Counted from the first letter of the stretch, positions 40,263 through 51,247 are shown. The stretch: 64,000 nucleotides of DNA from Streptococcus oralis (GCF_001578935.1 NZ_KQ969522.1:239659-303658), one strand, 5' to 3'. Program-made: numbers and translations. The notes: generated by a model not told the origin, from the sequence alone.

Positions 40263-40805
40263 TTATTTTGCAAAAGGCATTCCAAGGCCTGTAAGCAATG
40301 CACGTGACTCTTCGTCAGTGTTAGCAGTTGTTACGATAACGATGTCAAGACCACGAGTTTTGTCAACGTCATCAAAGTTAATTTCTGGGAAGATCAATTG
40401 TTCTTTCACACCAAGAGTGTAGTTTCCGCGTCCATCAAATGATTTTGTTGGAACACCGTGGAAGTCACGCACACGTGGAAGTGAAACTGAAACCAATTTG
40501 TCCAAGAATTCGTACATACGTTCACCACGAAGGGTAACTTTTGCACCGATCGCTACACCTTCACGAAGACGGAAGCCGGCGATTGATTTTTTAGCTTTAG
40601 TGATAAGTGGTTTTTGACCTGAGATAAGTGCCAATTCTTCAGCAGCTTTTTCAAGACTTTTAGCGTTTGATACAGCTTCACCAACACCCATGTTCAAAAC
40701 GATCTTATCTACTTTAGGCACAGCCATCACTGATGAGTAGTTGAATTGTTCTGTCAAAGCAGGAACTACTTCATTAAGATATTTTTCTTTTAAACGATTT
40801 GCCAT
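40263..40805 (-). CDS. rplE: 50S ribosomal protein L5
   Basis: 180 aa, uL5. The signature [26 protein letters not shown] is present. Binds 5S rRNA and contacts the P-site tRNA. Confidence 0.98.
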   Translation of the reverse strand: MANRLKEKYLNEVVPALTEQFNYSSVMAVPKVDKIVLNMGVGEAVSNAKSLEKAAEELALISGQKPLITKAKKSIAGFRLREGVAIGAKVTLRGERMYEFLDKLVSVSLPRVRDFHGVPTKSFDGRGNYTLGVKEQLIFPEINFDDVDKTRGLDIVIVTTANTDEESRALLTGLGMPFAK

Positions 40806-40828
40806 TATACTTCTCCTTTCCTTCGTGA

Positions 40829-41134
40829 TTAATCAAGCACTTCGCCTGATTTTTTGTTGTAGCGAACTTTTTTACCGTCTACAAATTTGTAACCAACACG
40901 ACCAGCTACACCATTTTTGTCCAATACTTGAACGTTTGATACGTGGATAGCTGCTTCTTTCTCGATGATACCACCTTGAGGAAGCTCGTTAGTCGGACGT
41001 TGGTGTTTCTTAACGATGTTAACACCTTCAACGATAACTTTGTTTACTTTTGGAAGGGCAGTAAGGACAACAGCTTCTGTTCCCTTATCTTTACCAGCGA
41101 TTACGCGAACTTTGTCGCCTTTTTTTACAAACAT
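40829..41134 (-). CDS. rplX: 50S ribosomal protein L24
   Basis: 101 aa, uL24, with the KOW motif [20 protein letters not shown] at the N-terminus. An assembly initiator protein of the large subunit. Confidence 0.97.
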
Positions 41135-41316
41135 TAGGTCTCTCCTTGATTTTTCTTACGCCCATAAGGGCACCCTAGCTTGAAGCTAGGGGACTAGTTT
41201 GTTTGTTTTTGCTCTGCGAAAATCAAAGCAATCCTTCGTCAGTTTTAACTCACCTAACTTAAGTTATGCTTTCGTCTTACTTCCTAGACTTGTTTTAATT
41301 TTCTTTGAGCAACCAA

Positions 41317-41685
41317 TTAAAGTACTTCTGGAGCAAGTGACACGATCTTCATGAAGCCACCTTCACGCAATTCGCGTGCAACTGGACCAAAGATACGTGT
41401 TCCGCGAGGAGTTTTGTCTTCACGGATGATAACTGCTGCGTTTTCGTCAAATTTGATGTATGAACCATCAGCACGACGAGCACCTGATTTAGTACGAACG
41501 ATAACAGCTTTTACAACGTCACCTTTTTTAACCGCACCACCAGGAGTAGCTTGTTTTACAGATGCCACGATAACATCACCGATGTTTGCAAATTTACGTC
41601 CTGAACCACCAAGAACTTTGATAGTCAAGATTTCGCGCGCACCGCTGTTGTCTGCGACTTTCAAACGAGTTTCTGTTTGAATCAT
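41317..41685 (-). CDS. rplN: 50S ribosomal protein L14
   Basis: 122 aa, uL14 ([27 protein letters not shown]; ends [14 protein letters not shown]). A 182-base spacer with a strong hairpin separates it from rplX. Confidence 0.98.
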   Translation of the reverse strand: MIQTETRLKVADNSGAREILTIKVLGGSGRKFANIGDVIVASVKQATPGGAVKKGDVVKAVIVRTKSGARRADGSYIKFDENAAVIIREDKTPRGTRIFGPVARELREGGFMKIVSLAPEVL

Positions 41686-41710
41686 TTCAGTTTTCTCCTT
41701 TCAGGTTTGA

Positions 41711-41971
41711 TTAGATGATGACCGCTTCTTCAACAACTTCTACAAGACGGAAACGTTTTGTAGCTGAAAGCGGACGAGTTTCCATGATACGTACGATATC
41801 GCCTTCTTTGGCAACATTGTTTTCATCATGTGCTTTATATTTCTTAGAGTAGTTAATACGTTTACCATAGACTGGGTGGTTACGTTTTGTTTCAACTACA
41901 ACTGTGATTGTCTTGTCCATTTTGTCAGATACAACACGTCCAACAAGAACTTTACGATTATTGCGTTCCAT
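41711..41971 (-). CDS. rpsQ: 30S ribosomal protein S17
   Basis: 86 aa, uS17, OB-fold. Begins [21 protein letters not shown] and has [20 protein letters not shown]. Confidence 0.97.
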
Positions 41972-41995
41972 TGAAATTTCTCCTTCCCTAGTCTA

Positions 41996-42202
41996 TTATT
42001 TCGCTTCAGATTGAACTGTTTTGATACGAGCGATTTGTTTTTTAACTTCTTTCAAGCGAGCTGTTTGTTCCAATTGACCAGTAGCAGCTTGGAAACGAAG
42101 TTCAAACAATTCTTTTTTCAATTCGTTTTCGCGCTTCGCGAGTTCTTCTTGAGAAAGACCACGAAGTTCTTTAACAAATTCTTTTACTTCATTAAGTTTC
42201 AT
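41996..42202 (-). CDS. rpmC: 50S ribosomal protein L29
   Basis: 68 aa, uL29, a two-helix protein near the exit tunnel ([25 protein letters not shown]). Confidence 0.97.
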
Positions 42203-42211
42203 GCCTTCTCC

Positions 42212-42625
42212 TTATTCTGCTTCACGTTTTACGAATTTACATTTAACTGGCAATTTGTGGCTTGCAAGACGAAGCGCTTCGCGAGCGATTTCTTCAGATA
42301 CACCAGCGATTTCGAACATCACTTTACCACGTTTAACTGGTGCTACCCAACCTTCAGGTGCCCCTTTACCAGATCCCATACGCACACCGATAGCTTTAGC
42401 AGTGTATGATTTGTGTGGGAAGATTTTAATCCAAACTTTACCACCACGTTTCATGTAACGAGTCATGGCGATACGAGCAGCTTCGATTTGGCGGTTAGTG
42501 ATCCAGTGGCTAGTTGTAGCTTGAAGACCGTATTCACCGAATGCTACTTCTTTTCCACCTTTTGCTTCACCGCGCATTTTTCCACGGAATTCACGACGGT
42601 GTTTAACACGTTTAGGTACTAACAT
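42212..42625 (-). CDS. rplP: 50S ribosomal protein L16
   Basis: 137 aa, uL16 ([44 protein letters not shown]). Binds near the A-site tRNA and helps to form the peptidyl transferase centre. Confidence 0.98.
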   Translation of the reverse strand: MLVPKRVKHRREFRGKMRGEAKGGKEVAFGEYGLQATTSHWITNRQIEAARIAMTRYMKRGGKVWIKIFPHKSYTAKAIGVRMGSGKGAPEGWVAPVKRGKVMFEIAGVSEEIAREALRLASHKLPVKCKFVKREAE

Positions 42626-42628
42626 TGG

Positions 42629-43282
42629 TTATTTACCTCCTTTAGTGTTTTTACGAGCTGGAAGAACTTCACCACGGTAGATCCATACTTTAACACCAAG
42701 TTTACCGTATGTAGTATCTGCTTCTTCCCAAGCGTAGTCGATATCTGCACGAAGTGTGTGAAGTGGAACAGTTCCTTCAGAGTATCCTTCAGCACGGGCG
42801 ATATCTGCACCGTTCAAACGACCTGATACTTGAGTTTTGATTCCTTTAGCTCCAGCACGCATTGCACGTTGGATTGCTTGTTTTTGTGCACGACGGAAAG
42901 CAACACGTTGCTCCAATTGACGAGCAATTCCTTCACCTACAAGGTGAGCATCCAAATCAGGTTGTTTGATTTCGATGATGTTGATGTGTACTTGTTTTCC
43001 AGTCAATTTGTTAAGTTTTGCACGAAGTGCATCAACGTTAGCACCACCTTTACCGATAACCATACCTGGTTTAGCAGTGTGAAGTGAAACGTTAACTTTG
43101 TTTACTGCGCGTTCAATTTCGATAGTTGAAACTGCTGCGTCAGCAAGTTCTTTTTGAACGAATTTACGGATTGCAAGATCTTCATGAAGGTAATCCGCGT
43201 ATTCTTTTTCAGCATACCATTTGGCATCCCAATCACGGATGATGCCGACACGCATACCAATTGGATGTACTTTTTGACCCAC
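42629..43282 (-). CDS. rpsC: 30S ribosomal protein S3
   Basis: 217 aa, uS3. N-terminal [24 protein letters not shown], a KH domain with [12 protein letters not shown], and the C-terminal [22 protein letters not shown] domain. Sits at the mRNA entry site. Four bases separate it from rplP. Confidence 0.98.
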
Positions 43283-43294
43283 GATGTTACCTCC

Positions 43295-43639
43295 TTATTT
43301 TTCTGCAACAGCCACAGTGATGTGAGCTGTACGTTTGTTGATTGGTGAAGCTGAACCTTTCGCACGTGGACGGAAACGTTTCATAGTTGGTCCTTCGTTT
43401 GCGAATGCTTCAGATACTACCAAGTTAGCTTTGTCCAAACCAAAGTTGTTTTCAGCGTTAGCTACAGCTGAATTCAAGACTTTCAAGATGATTTCAGCAG
43501 CTTTGTTTGGTGTGAATGTCAAGATTGCAATAGCATCGGCTACGCTTTTACCACGGATGTTGTCAAGAACAAGACGTGATTTACGAGGTGAAACACGTAC
43601 TGTACGAGCCATTGCTTTAGCTGAAGTAATTTCTGCCAT
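43295..43639 (-). CDS. rplV: 50S ribosomal protein L22
   Basis: 114 aa, uL22. The exit-tunnel beta-hairpin [22 protein letters not shown] appears wild-type; changes here cause macrolide resistance. Confidence 0.98.
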   Translation of the reverse strand: MAEITSAKAMARTVRVSPRKSRLVLDNIRGKSVADAIAILTFTPNKAAEIILKVLNSAVANAENNFGLDKANLVVSEAFANEGPTMKRFRPRAKGSASPINKRTAHITVAVAEK

Positions 43640-43650
43640 TTATGTTCTCC

Positions 43651-43932
43651 TTATTTTCTACGTGTTTTCTTGTCGTCTGCAGCGTGACCTTTGTAAGTAC
43701 GAGTTGGTGCAAATTCACCAAGTTTGTGACCTACCATGTCTTCTTGGATGTAAACAGGTACGTGTTTACGTCCGTCATAAACTGCAATAGTGTAACCAAT
43801 GAAACTTGGGAAGATCGTTGAACGACGTGACCAAGTTTTGATAACTTTTTTCTTTTCGTCGTTAGCTTGAGCTTCAACTTTTTTCATCAAATGCTCATCG
43901 ACGAAAGGTCCTTTTTTAAGACTGCGTCCCAT
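43651..43932 (-). CDS. rpsS: 30S ribosomal protein S19
   Basis: 93 aa, uS19, from ATG 43932 ([16 protein letters not shown]). The frame extends 16 codons upstream, but the shorter start is the conserved one and has a ribosome binding site. Confidence 0.97.
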
Positions 43933-44035
43933 TTTTATGTTTTCTCCTTTAAATATTGTACCACAGCGGCTTGCGCTCACATGGAGCGCTACCGAGCTGG
44001 CGGATTTCCTAGTTGCTTAGGCGACTAGTTTACTA

Positions 44036-44869
44036 TTATTTCTCGTTGCGACGACGAACGATAAGTTTGTCAGATTTCGCTTTCTTGTTACGAGTTTTAA
44101 GACCAAGAGCAGGTTTGCCCCATGGAGTAGATGGTGCTTTACGACCAACTGGTGCTTTACCTTCACCACCACCGTGTGGGTGATCGTTAGGGTTCATTAC
44201 AGAACCACGAACTGTTGGGCGGATACCTTTCCAACGGCTACGTCCTGCTTTACCAAGGTTTACGAGTCCATGTTGTTCGTTTCCGACAACACCAACTGTA
44301 GCACGACAAGTTCCAAGGATCATACGTACTTCGCCAGATTGAAGACGAACAAGAACGTATTTACCTTCTTGACCCAATACTTGAGCAGAAGCTCCAGCTG
44401 CACGTACCAATTCTCCACCACGACCTGGTTTTAACTCGATGTTGTGGATCAAAGTACCAACTGGAATGTTAGCAAGTGGAAGAGCGTTTCCGACTTTGAT
44501 ATCTGCTTCAGGACCTGAAACGATACGTTGACCAACTTCAAGACCTTTTGGAGCGATGATGTATGCTTTCACACCGTCAGTGTAGTGTACAAGAGCGATG
44601 TTTGCAGAACGGTTTGGATCGTACTCGATAGTTTTAACAACTGCTTCAACGTTGTCTTTGTTACGTTTGAAGTCAACCAAACGGTAGAAACGTTTGTGTC
44701 CACCACCTTGGTGACGAACAGTGATACGACCGTTGTTGTTACGACCAGCCTTGCTCTTCAAAGCAACAAGCAATGATTTTTCAGGAGTGCTTGTTGTGAT
44801 TTCAGCGAAATCCAAAGAAGTCATATTACGGCGACCGTTTGTTGTTGGTTTATAAACACGAATTCCCAC
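44036..44869 (-). CDS. rplB: 50S ribosomal protein L2
   Basis: 277 aa, uL2. Begins [21 protein letters not shown]; the C-terminal domain includes [21 protein letters not shown] with the conserved His next to the peptidyl transferase centre. Confidence 0.98.
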   Translation of the reverse strand: MGIRVYKPTTNGRRNMTSLDFAEITTSTPEKSLLVALKSKAGRNNNGRITVRHQGGGHKRFYRLVDFKRNKDNVEAVVKTIEYDPNRSANIALVHYTDGVKAYIIAPKGLEVGQRIVSGPEADIKVGNALPLANIPVGTLIHNIELKPGRGGELVRAAGASAQVLGQEGKYVLVRLQSGEVRMILGTCRATVGVVGNEQHGLVNLGKAGRSRWKGIRPTVRGSVMNPNDHPHGGGEGKAPVGRKAPSTPWGKPALGLKTRNKKAKSDKLIVRRRNEK

Positions 44870-44886
44870 GATATTTCCTCCTTAGA

Positions 44887-45183
44887 TTATTCAGCTTCAG
44901 CAGCGAACAACTCGATTGCTTTTGAATCAGCTGTAAGTGTGATGATAGCTTTTTTAGTTTTGTTAGTAAAACCAGTGTAACGTCCGACACGTTTTGCTTT
45001 TGGTTTTACGTTTATTGTGTTAACATTTGCAACTTTAACACCTTCGAAAGCAGCTTCAACAGCTTGCTTAATCAAAAGTTTGTGTGCACGAGTGTCAACT
45101 TCAAATACATATTTTCCTGCTTCAAGTTGAGCCATTGAGCTTTCAGTGATGACAGGTTTTTTGATAACATCATACAAATTCAT
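44887..45183 (-). CDS. rplW: 50S ribosomal protein L23
   Basis: 98 aa, uL23, docking site for SRP and trigger factor at the exit tunnel ([21 protein letters not shown]). Its start overlaps the rplD stop by one base. Confidence 0.98.
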
Positions 45184-45806
45184 TATGCAAGAACCTCCTC
45201 GATTTTAGAGATAGCTGCTTGTGTGACAAGAAGTTTGTCGCTATTTGCGATGTCAAGAACACTTGCAGTTGTAGCAGTTGCAACTTTCACGTTTGGAAGG
45301 TTACGAGCTGAAAGAGCTGCGAATTCATTTCCTTCTTCAAGGATAACAAGAACTTTAGAATCGATGCTCAATGCTGCAAGAACTTTTGCAAATTCAGCAG
45401 TTTTTGGAGCTGTAAATGAAAGAGCGTCTACAGCTACGAATTTGTTTTCAGCAACTTTTTCAGAGTAAACTGATTTAAGAGCTAGGCGACGAACTTTTTG
45501 TGGAAGTTTGTAGCCGTATGAACGTGGAGTTGGTCCGAAGACAACACCACCACCACGCCATTGTGGTGAGCGGATAGAACCTTGACGAGCACGTCCAGTT
45601 CCTTTTTGACGCCATGGTTTGCGTCCACCACCTGATACTGCAGAGCGGTTTTTAACAGCGTGTGTTCCTTGGCGAAGGCTTGCGCGTTGGCTGATGATCA
45701 CATCAAACACAACTGATTCATTTGGCTCGATACCAAATACTGCATCGTTAAGAACAACTTGGCCAGCTTCTTTACCAGTTTGGTCAAATAATGTTACGTT
45801 TGCCAT
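45183..45806 (-). CDS. rplD: 50S ribosomal protein L4
   Basis: 207 aa, uL4. The tunnel-loop [19 protein letters not shown], a site of macrolide-resistance changes, looks wild-type. In E. coli L4 feeds back on its own operon. Confidence 0.98.
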
Positions 45807-45830
45807 TGTGACTGATTTCCCCTTTCTTTA

Positions 45831-46457
45831 TTATTTACCAGCTTTAACTGCTGATTTGATAGTGATAAGAGATTTCTTAGCACCTGGTACGTTACCTTTG
45901 ATAAGGATAACGTTCTTTTCTGGAACAACTTGTACCACTTCAAGGTTTTGAATTGTTACACGGTCGCCACCCATACGTCCTGCAAGGTTTTTACCTTTGA
46001 ATACGCGGTTAGGCGCAACAGGTCCCATAGAACCTGGACGACGGTGGTAACGAGAACCGTGAGCCATTGGTCCACGTGATTGTCCGTGGCGTTTGATAAC
46101 ACCTTGGAAACCTTTACCTTTAGAAGTACCAGTTACGTCAACAACGTCTCCAGCTGCGAATGTTTCAACTGTGATTTCAGCACCAACTTCCAAGCCTTCA
46201 ACGTTTTTGAATTCACGAATGAAGCGCTTAGGAGCCGTGTTAGCTTTCGCTACATGTCCTTTAGCAGGTTTGTTGCTCAATACTTCGCGTTTGTCATCGA
46301 AACCAACTTGGATAGCGTTGTATCCGTCTGTTTCAACAGTTTTAACTTGAAGAACAACGTTTGGAGTTGCTTCAATAACTGTTACAGGGATCAATTCGCC
46401 AGCTTCAGTGAAGATTTGAGTCATTCCCACTTTTTTCCCTAAGATTCCTTTTGTCAT
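45831..46457 (-). CDS. rplC: 50S ribosomal protein L3
   Basis: 208 aa, uL3. Starts [20 protein letters not shown]; the loop reaching the peptidyl transferase centre ([20 protein letters not shown]) is intact. Confidence 0.98.
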
Positions 46458-46539
46458 GAGAAAATAGTTCCTTTTCTATATTTTTTATTCAAAAAGTTTT
46501 TAACGAGCGTTTTTCATGCTCAAGGTATCAAGCTTTAGA

Positions 46540-46848
46540 TTAAAGTTTGATTTCTACGTTTACACCACTTGGAAGATCCAATTTCATCAACGCATCAACT
46601 GTTTTTTGAGTTGGGTTAACGATATCGATCAAACGTTTGTGTGTACGCATTTCAAATTGTTCGCGAGAGTCTTTGTATTTGTGAGTCGCACGAATGATTG
46701 TGTAGAGGCTACGTTCAGTCGGAAGTGGGATTGGACCCGCAACTTGTGCACCTGTACGAGTAGCTGATTCTACGATTTTTGCAGCCGCTGTGTCAAGCGT
46801 ACGGTGTTCGTAAGCTTTCAAACGGATACGGATTTTTTTGTTTGCCAT
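46540..46848 (-). CDS. rpsJ: 30S ribosomal protein S10
   Basis: 102 aa, uS10 (NusE), also a partner of NusB/NusG in antitermination. First gene of the ribosomal operon ([22 protein letters not shown]). A leader of about 129 bases precedes it. Confidence 0.98.
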
Positions 46849-46977
46849 CTTTTTCTCCTTTTCGTCTATTTAAGATAATAGGCTAGCTCCACAAGAAAAC
46901 CGACGCGCGTTGCGTGGCAATGCAACCGAGCGTGTCGCAACCTCTTGCATCAAAGCTAAGGCTGTAATTTACAGCAC
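46849..46977 (-). promoter_or_regulatory. rpsJ leader (S10 operon 5' UTR)
   Basis: About 129 bases from the predicted start to the rpsJ ATG. It includes a GC-rich hairpin (ACGCTCGGTTGC ... GCAACGCGCGT, around 46900-46937) that stands out in the AT-rich background and may be the target of ribosomal-protein feedback. No further motif was tested. Confidence 0.5.
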
Positions 46978-46983
46978 CATAAT

Positions 46984-47012
46984 AGAATAACACAAAGCCC
47001 CTACGATTGCAA
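46984..47012 (-). promoter_or_regulatory. promoter of the S10-spc-alpha operon
   Basis: TTGCAA (47007-47012), 17-base spacer, TATTCT (46984-46989). The whole element lies in an imperfect inverted repeat (CACAAATCCCTT / AGGGGCTTTGTG). Confidence 0.75.
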
Positions 47013-47113
47013 GGGATTTGTGAGCTTTTTTTCGTTTTTTTAGGATGAAACTGTTTTCCTATTTCATCTTCCTATGATTACTGATTTACATCTATAAAAA
47101 TCAATCTTTTCTT

Positions 47114-47740
47114 CTATATAGTATGCGTCATCTTGACCTTGAATTTATCGTCTGATTGATCCACTAGAATGTCCGCCCTTAACTCGGTTTCTCTATAGTA
47201 TCGCAGATACTGTTCCCGTCTCATCTGATGGCTAGCTAATACAAAGGATGCATCGCGATTTCTCATAGTCGTATCTCGAGCGAGACGCCTCTTTAATTCT
47301 GTTTCTTCATCCGTATAGAAACAGATGGTTTTGTCAAAGAGTTCCTTGGGTAGAAAACCCACAGACATCCCTTCAACAATCAGAATCGGTTTTGCTCCAG
47401 ACAAGACCTCGCTAGCCTTCCACGGTTCCTCGATTGTCAAGACATCCATACCTGCCTGCAAGGCGAGAATATCTCTCTGTAAGCTTGCCAGTTCATGCGC
47501 CACTGGCAGACAAGCTGTCACTTTTTGATCTGGTGCTTGCTTTGGTACTACCAGGTGACGTTCTGAGGTGATATAGGGGTCTGTCTCTAGTAAATTTACT
47601 TTTGTGGAATCTAAAGCTTGGTACAATTCCTGTGCAAAGGTTGATTTACCTGAAGCCCCATGACCGTAAATCCCTAGCGTCCTAATTCTTCCCGTTTCAA
47701 TCTCTGAAACCAGTTGTTCTATCAGGTCTTTTTTCTTCAT
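47114..47740 (-). CDS. uridine kinase-like P-loop protein
   Basis: 208 aa. Walker A is GHGASGKST at residues 26-34 in a uridine-kinase/phosphoribulokinase fold. A predicted lid/arginine region (ELKRRLARDTTMRNRD) is visible. It may phosphorylate a nucleoside or cofactor; placement at the end of the anaerobic ribonucleotide-reductase operon (start overlaps the nrdG stop by four bases) supports a nucleotide-related role. Confidence 0.8.
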   Translation of the reverse strand: MKKKDLIEQLVSEIETGRIRTLGIYGHGASGKSTFAQELYQALDSTKVNLLETDPYITSERHLVVPKQAPDQKVTACLPVAHELASLQRDILALQAGMDVLTIEEPWKASEVLSGAKPILIVEGMSVGFLPKELFDKTICFYTDEETELKRRLARDTTMRNRDASFVLASHQMRREQYLRYYRETELRADILVDQSDDKFKVKMTHTI

Positions 47741-48333
47741 TCTCTCTTCACCTGTTCATAGCTTTCTTTTCCGTCATTAAGCTTATCCCAAATCACCACT
47801 TGCCCACTTTTGAGGGATTTTTGCACATCGATAATTCGTTGGTTCGTCGAACCTCGAAACTGGAGCATGAGATTGCGCTTGGTGCGATCATAGCGTCCAT
47901 CGACGAGAATGTCAATCAAAGACAAGAGCTCCAGCTTGTCTGGCGTCTCCAGCATCATTTCTTCCCAAGTGTAGCCTGTCCAGGACCAGATGTCTTTATC
48001 TGGCAATTCCTTACGAATGCGTTTAACGAGAGGCAAGAGAATGCCTGTATTAAGAAAAGGTTCTCCTCCCAGCAGGGTCAATCCTTGAACATAAGGTTGA
48101 GCGAGATCTTCCATGATCTGTTCTTCTAATTCTGATGTATAAGGAATGCCTGCGTTGAAAGACCAAGTCGCAACATTATAGCACCCCTCGCAGTGAAACA
48201 TACAGCCTGATACATAGAGAGAGTTGCGCACACCTTCTCCATCGACAAAGTTAAAGGCCTTATAATCAATGATCCGTCCTTTACTAAGTTCCTCACTTTT
48301 CCATTCACCTGGTTTTGGTGTATTCCATGTCAT
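47737..48333 (-). CDS. nrdG: anaerobic ribonucleoside-triphosphate reductase activating protein
   Basis: A 198-aa radical-SAM activase. The 4Fe-4S cluster motif is CMFHCEGC (Cys-x3-Cys-x2-Cys, about residues 43-50), followed by TLLGGEPF. It uses S-adenosylmethionine to create the glycyl radical on NrdD. The gene overlaps the next one and follows a GNAT gene by 4 bases. Confidence 0.96.
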   Translation of the reverse strand: MTWNTPKPGEWKSEELSKGRIIDYKAFNFVDGEGVRNSLYVSGCMFHCEGCYNVATWSFNAGIPYTSELEEQIMEDLAQPYVQGLTLLGGEPFLNTGILLPLVKRIRKELPDKDIWSWTGYTWEEMMLETPDKLELLSLIDILVDGRYDRTKRNLMLQFRGSTNQRIIDVQKSLKSGQVVIWDKLNDGKESYEQVKRE

Positions 48334-48337
48334 CCTT

Positions 48338-48838
48338 TTACTCCAAATCTATCCAGTAACGTTCTACGCCATTGCGAACATCTTCAAACACCCCGCCATT
48401 TGATACAATCACCGCTCTACTAGCAGAGTTTTCCACACTACAGGTCACAAGCGCTTTTGGGATATTCTTTTCCTTGGCAACTTGCAGACCTTGACGAAGA
48501 GCCTCTTTGGCATAACCTTTGCCTCTTTCAGATGGACGGATAGAATAGCCGATATGTCCACCTTCTTCCAGCAAATAGTCACTGAGACGCAATCGAAGAT
48601 TAAGAAATCCAACTGCTTGACCTTTCTCGGAAAAAGCTACTAACTGAATTGCTGGGACCCATCCTTCAGGCAGATTAATCCCCATTTCCTGATTCTGGTT
48701 GCTTTCCAACCACTCTTCATAAGAAAAATCCTCAACATCCCAAAAACCCCCATCGTGGGCTGATTGAGTCTGTTCAAACTCTGCCATCATCTCTAAAACT
48801 GTTTCTTTATCTGCTAATCTTGGTCTACGTAATTCCAT
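48338..48838 (-). CDS. GNAT family N-acetyltransferase
   Basis: 166 aa. The acetyl-CoA motif is SIRPSERGKGYAKEALRQGLQVAKEK, followed by CSVENSASRAVIVSNGGVFE. Its place inside the nrd operon is conserved in streptococci, but its substrate is not known. Confidence 0.88.
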   Translation of the reverse strand: MELRRPRLADKETVLEMMAEFEQTQSAHDGGFWDVEDFSYEEWLESNQNQEMGINLPEGWVPAIQLVAFSEKGQAVGFLNLRLRLSDYLLEEGGHIGYSIRPSERGKGYAKEALRQGLQVAKEKNIPKALVTCSVENSASRAVIVSNGGVFEDVRNGVERYWIDLE

Positions 48839-48881
48839 CCTTACCTCCCGCTAAGAGAAAAGCGAGAGCGGACTCTCACTT

Positions 48882-49022
48882 TCATTTTTTCTTGTTCTTG
48901 TTTAAAAACTGTTCTCTGAGGTTGAGCAAGCGTTCTTTTTTACCTGTCCCACCTTTAGAGTGTTTCTCGTGATAACGGGTCACTTGTGCGCGTCCCTTAT
49001 CGTCTAATTGGTATTTCCCCAT
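48882..49022 (-). CDS. small basic protein of the nrd operon
   Basis: 46 aa, MGKYQLDDKGRAQVTRYHEK ... FLNKNKKK, rich in Lys and Arg. It starts 11 bases after the nrdD stop and matches a conserved small hypothetical protein found at this place in pneumococci. Function unknown; the high charge suggests nucleic-acid binding, an inference only. Confidence 0.8.
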   Translation of the reverse strand: MGKYQLDDKGRAQVTRYHEKHSKGGTGKKERLLNLREQFLNKNKKK

Positions 49023-49033
49023 TCCGTTTCCTT

Positions 49034-51247
49034 CTAATTTGTTACTTCATGTCCAGCTGTTTTGATAGTAGAGCCATTCATGTGTTTGACACGCGCAGCG
49101 ATTTCCTTGTGGCGTCCGTTAACCATCGGACGTGCTTGAGGATTGCCCAGATAACCACAGGTCCGTTTGACCACATCTACTGTTTTAGGGTCGCTATTGC
49201 CACAGTTGGGACAAGCAAATCCTCTCTCAGTTGGTTCAAAATCCCCTTCAAAGTCGCACTTGTAGCAACGATCAATCGGAGTATTGGTTCCTAGATAGCC
49301 GACACGGTCATAGGCATAGTCCCAAACAGCTTCCAGGGCTTTAGGATTTTGTTGAAGAACTGGATACTCACAATAATGGATGAAACCACCTGACGCACCT
49401 GCTTCTGGATAAACTTTCTCAAAGTCTAATTTTTCAAACGGTGTTGGATTTTTACGGACATCATAGTGGAACGAGTTGGTGTAGTATTCCTTGTCCGTAA
49501 TATCAGGAATAGAGCCAAACTTCTCTGTATCCAAGCGACAGAAGCGGTCTGTCAGACTTTCAGACGGTGTGGAGTAGATAGAGAAATGGTAACCATATTG
49601 GTCAGACCACTCTTCCACACGACGTTTCATATCACGAATAATATCCAGTGTGAATTCCTTGGCTTCAGGATTGCTTTCCCAGCTGTTTCCAAAGAAGACT
49701 GTCGCCACTTCGTACAAACCGATGTAACCCAGCGAAACTGTTGCACGGCGATTCTTAAAGAGCTGATCAACACTTTCTTCTTTTCCAAGACGGCGACCAA
49801 AGGCTCCGTACTGATAGAGGATAGGGGCATTCGCTGGTGTTGCTTCCTTGGTCCGTTCAACACGGTAAACCAAAGCATCTTCTGCGATGTTCATCCGTTC
49901 GTTGAAGATTTCCCAAAACTTATTCAGATCCCCTTCAGACTCGAGGGCGATACGAGGCAGATTGACTGTCACAACACCTAGATTCATCCGACCTGAATTG
50001 ACCTCAACACCATTTTCATCTTTCCATCCTTGAAGGAAAGAACGGCATCCCATAGGAACCTTGAAAGAACCTGTCAGTTCGATAATCTTATCATAGGACA
50101 AGACATCTGGGTACATCCGCTTGGTTGCACACTCTAGGGCCAACTGTTTGATGTCGTAGTTAGGTGAACCTTCCTCTAAGTTAAGTCCTCTTTTAAGCGT
50201 AAAGATGAGTTTAGGGAAGATGGCTGTGCGGTGTTCTGAACCAAGTCCCTTGATACGAATGGTCAAGATAGCTTTTTGAATTTCCCGCTCAAAACGACTA
50301 GTTCCTAGACCAAAACCTAGTGAAGTAAAAGGTGTTTGTCCATTTGAAGTGAAGAGGGTGTTGATTTCATACTCAAGAGATTGCATGGCATCGTAGATGT
50401 CTTTTTGGGTTTTCTTCCAAGCATAATCATCCCGTTTCTCAGGCAAGACCCATTCTTCCGCATCTTTGAGGTGCTTTTGGTAATTCTTCTCTGCATAAGG
50501 TGCCAAGACTTCATCGATACGGTCAGCTGAACAGCCCCCGTACTGGCTAGAAGCAACATTGGCAATGATTTGTGAAATCTGAGCTGTCGCAGTCTGGATA
50601 GACTTGGGACTCTCTACCTCTGCATTTCCAATCTTAAAACCATTTTCCAGCATGCCTTTAAAATCAATCAAACAGCAGTTGGTCATCGGAGTGTAGGGGC
50701 TGTAGTCCAAATCATGATAGTGGATATCCCCTTTTTGGTGAGCATTAGCTACGTGCTTAGGAAGCATTTGCAGCCCGATTGACTTCCCAACAATCCCTGC
50801 TGTCAAATCACGCTGGGTGTTGAAGACATCGCTGTCTTTATTAGCATTTTCATTGACAACGGCTTGATCTTTATTGAGAAGTTTATGGATACTAAAGTTG
50901 ATATCTGTCGCTTTTGAGCGCTCAAAATCCCTTTGTGTCCGATAAGTGATATACTCCTCAGCCAGCGCATATTCTTTGGCTTCAAGGAGTTCATGTTCCA
51001 CGACATTTTGAATTTCGTAAATCTTGACACCTTGAGGGAAGCGACTGTGAATTTCAGTCACGATTCTTTCAACTAGACCATTTAGGCGTTTTTCTACTAG
51101 AGGCGTAACGTCCATAACCTTTTCCGCTGCCTTGTGGAGAGCCTTGTCAATCTTGTCTACATCAAACACTACACGTCTACCATCTCGTTTTTCAACGAAC
51201 AAGGTGGGAACGGTTGCAAGCTTTTCTTCTAATACAATCATATCCAT
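49034..51247 (-). CDS. nrdD: anaerobic ribonucleoside-triphosphate reductase
   Basis: 737 aa (or 735 from the second ATG at 51241, which has the better-placed ribosome binding site). N-terminal ATP-cone (VEKRDGRRVVFDVDKI), active-site barrel, a CYKCD ... CPNCG zinc site and the glycyl-radical loop RTCGYLGNP near the C-terminus. Reduces NTPs to dNTPs without oxygen, with formate as reductant. First gene of the operon nrdD-small protein-GNAT-nrdG-kinase. Confidence 0.97.
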   Translation of the reverse strand: MDMIVLEEKLATVPTLFVEKRDGRRVVFDVDKIDKALHKAAEKVMDVTPLVEKRLNGLVERIVTEIHSRFPQGVKIYEIQNVVEHELLEAKEYALAEEYITYRTQRDFERSKATDINFSIHKLLNKDQAVVNENANKDSDVFNTQRDLTAGIVGKSIGLQMLPKHVANAHQKGDIHYHDLDYSPYTPMTNCCLIDFKGMLENGFKIGNAEVESPKSIQTATAQISQIIANVASSQYGGCSADRIDEVLAPYAEKNYQKHLKDAEEWVLPEKRDDYAWKKTQKDIYDAMQSLEYEINTLFTSNGQTPFTSLGFGLGTSRFEREIQKAILTIRIKGLGSEHRTAIFPKLIFTLKRGLNLEEGSPNYDIKQLALECATKRMYPDVLSYDKIIELTGSFKVPMGCRSFLQGWKDENGVEVNSGRMNLGVVTVNLPRIALESEGDLNKFWEIFNERMNIAEDALVYRVERTKEATPANAPILYQYGAFGRRLGKEESVDQLFKNRRATVSLGYIGLYEVATVFFGNSWESNPEAKEFTLDIIRDMKRRVEEWSDQYGYHFSIYSTPSESLTDRFCRLDTEKFGSIPDITDKEYYTNSFHYDVRKNPTPFEKLDFEKVYPEAGASGGFIHYCEYPVLQQNPKALEAVWDYAYDRVGYLGTNTPIDRCYKCDFEGDFEPTERGFACPNCGNSDPKTVDVVKRTCGYLGNPQARPMVNGRHKEIAARVKHMNGSTIKTAGHEVTN

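Noticed and set aside
32599..46848. Long antisense reading frames over the ribosomal genes
   Set aside because: They are shadows produced by the codon bias of highly expressed genes; none has a credible ribosome binding site or recognisable domain.
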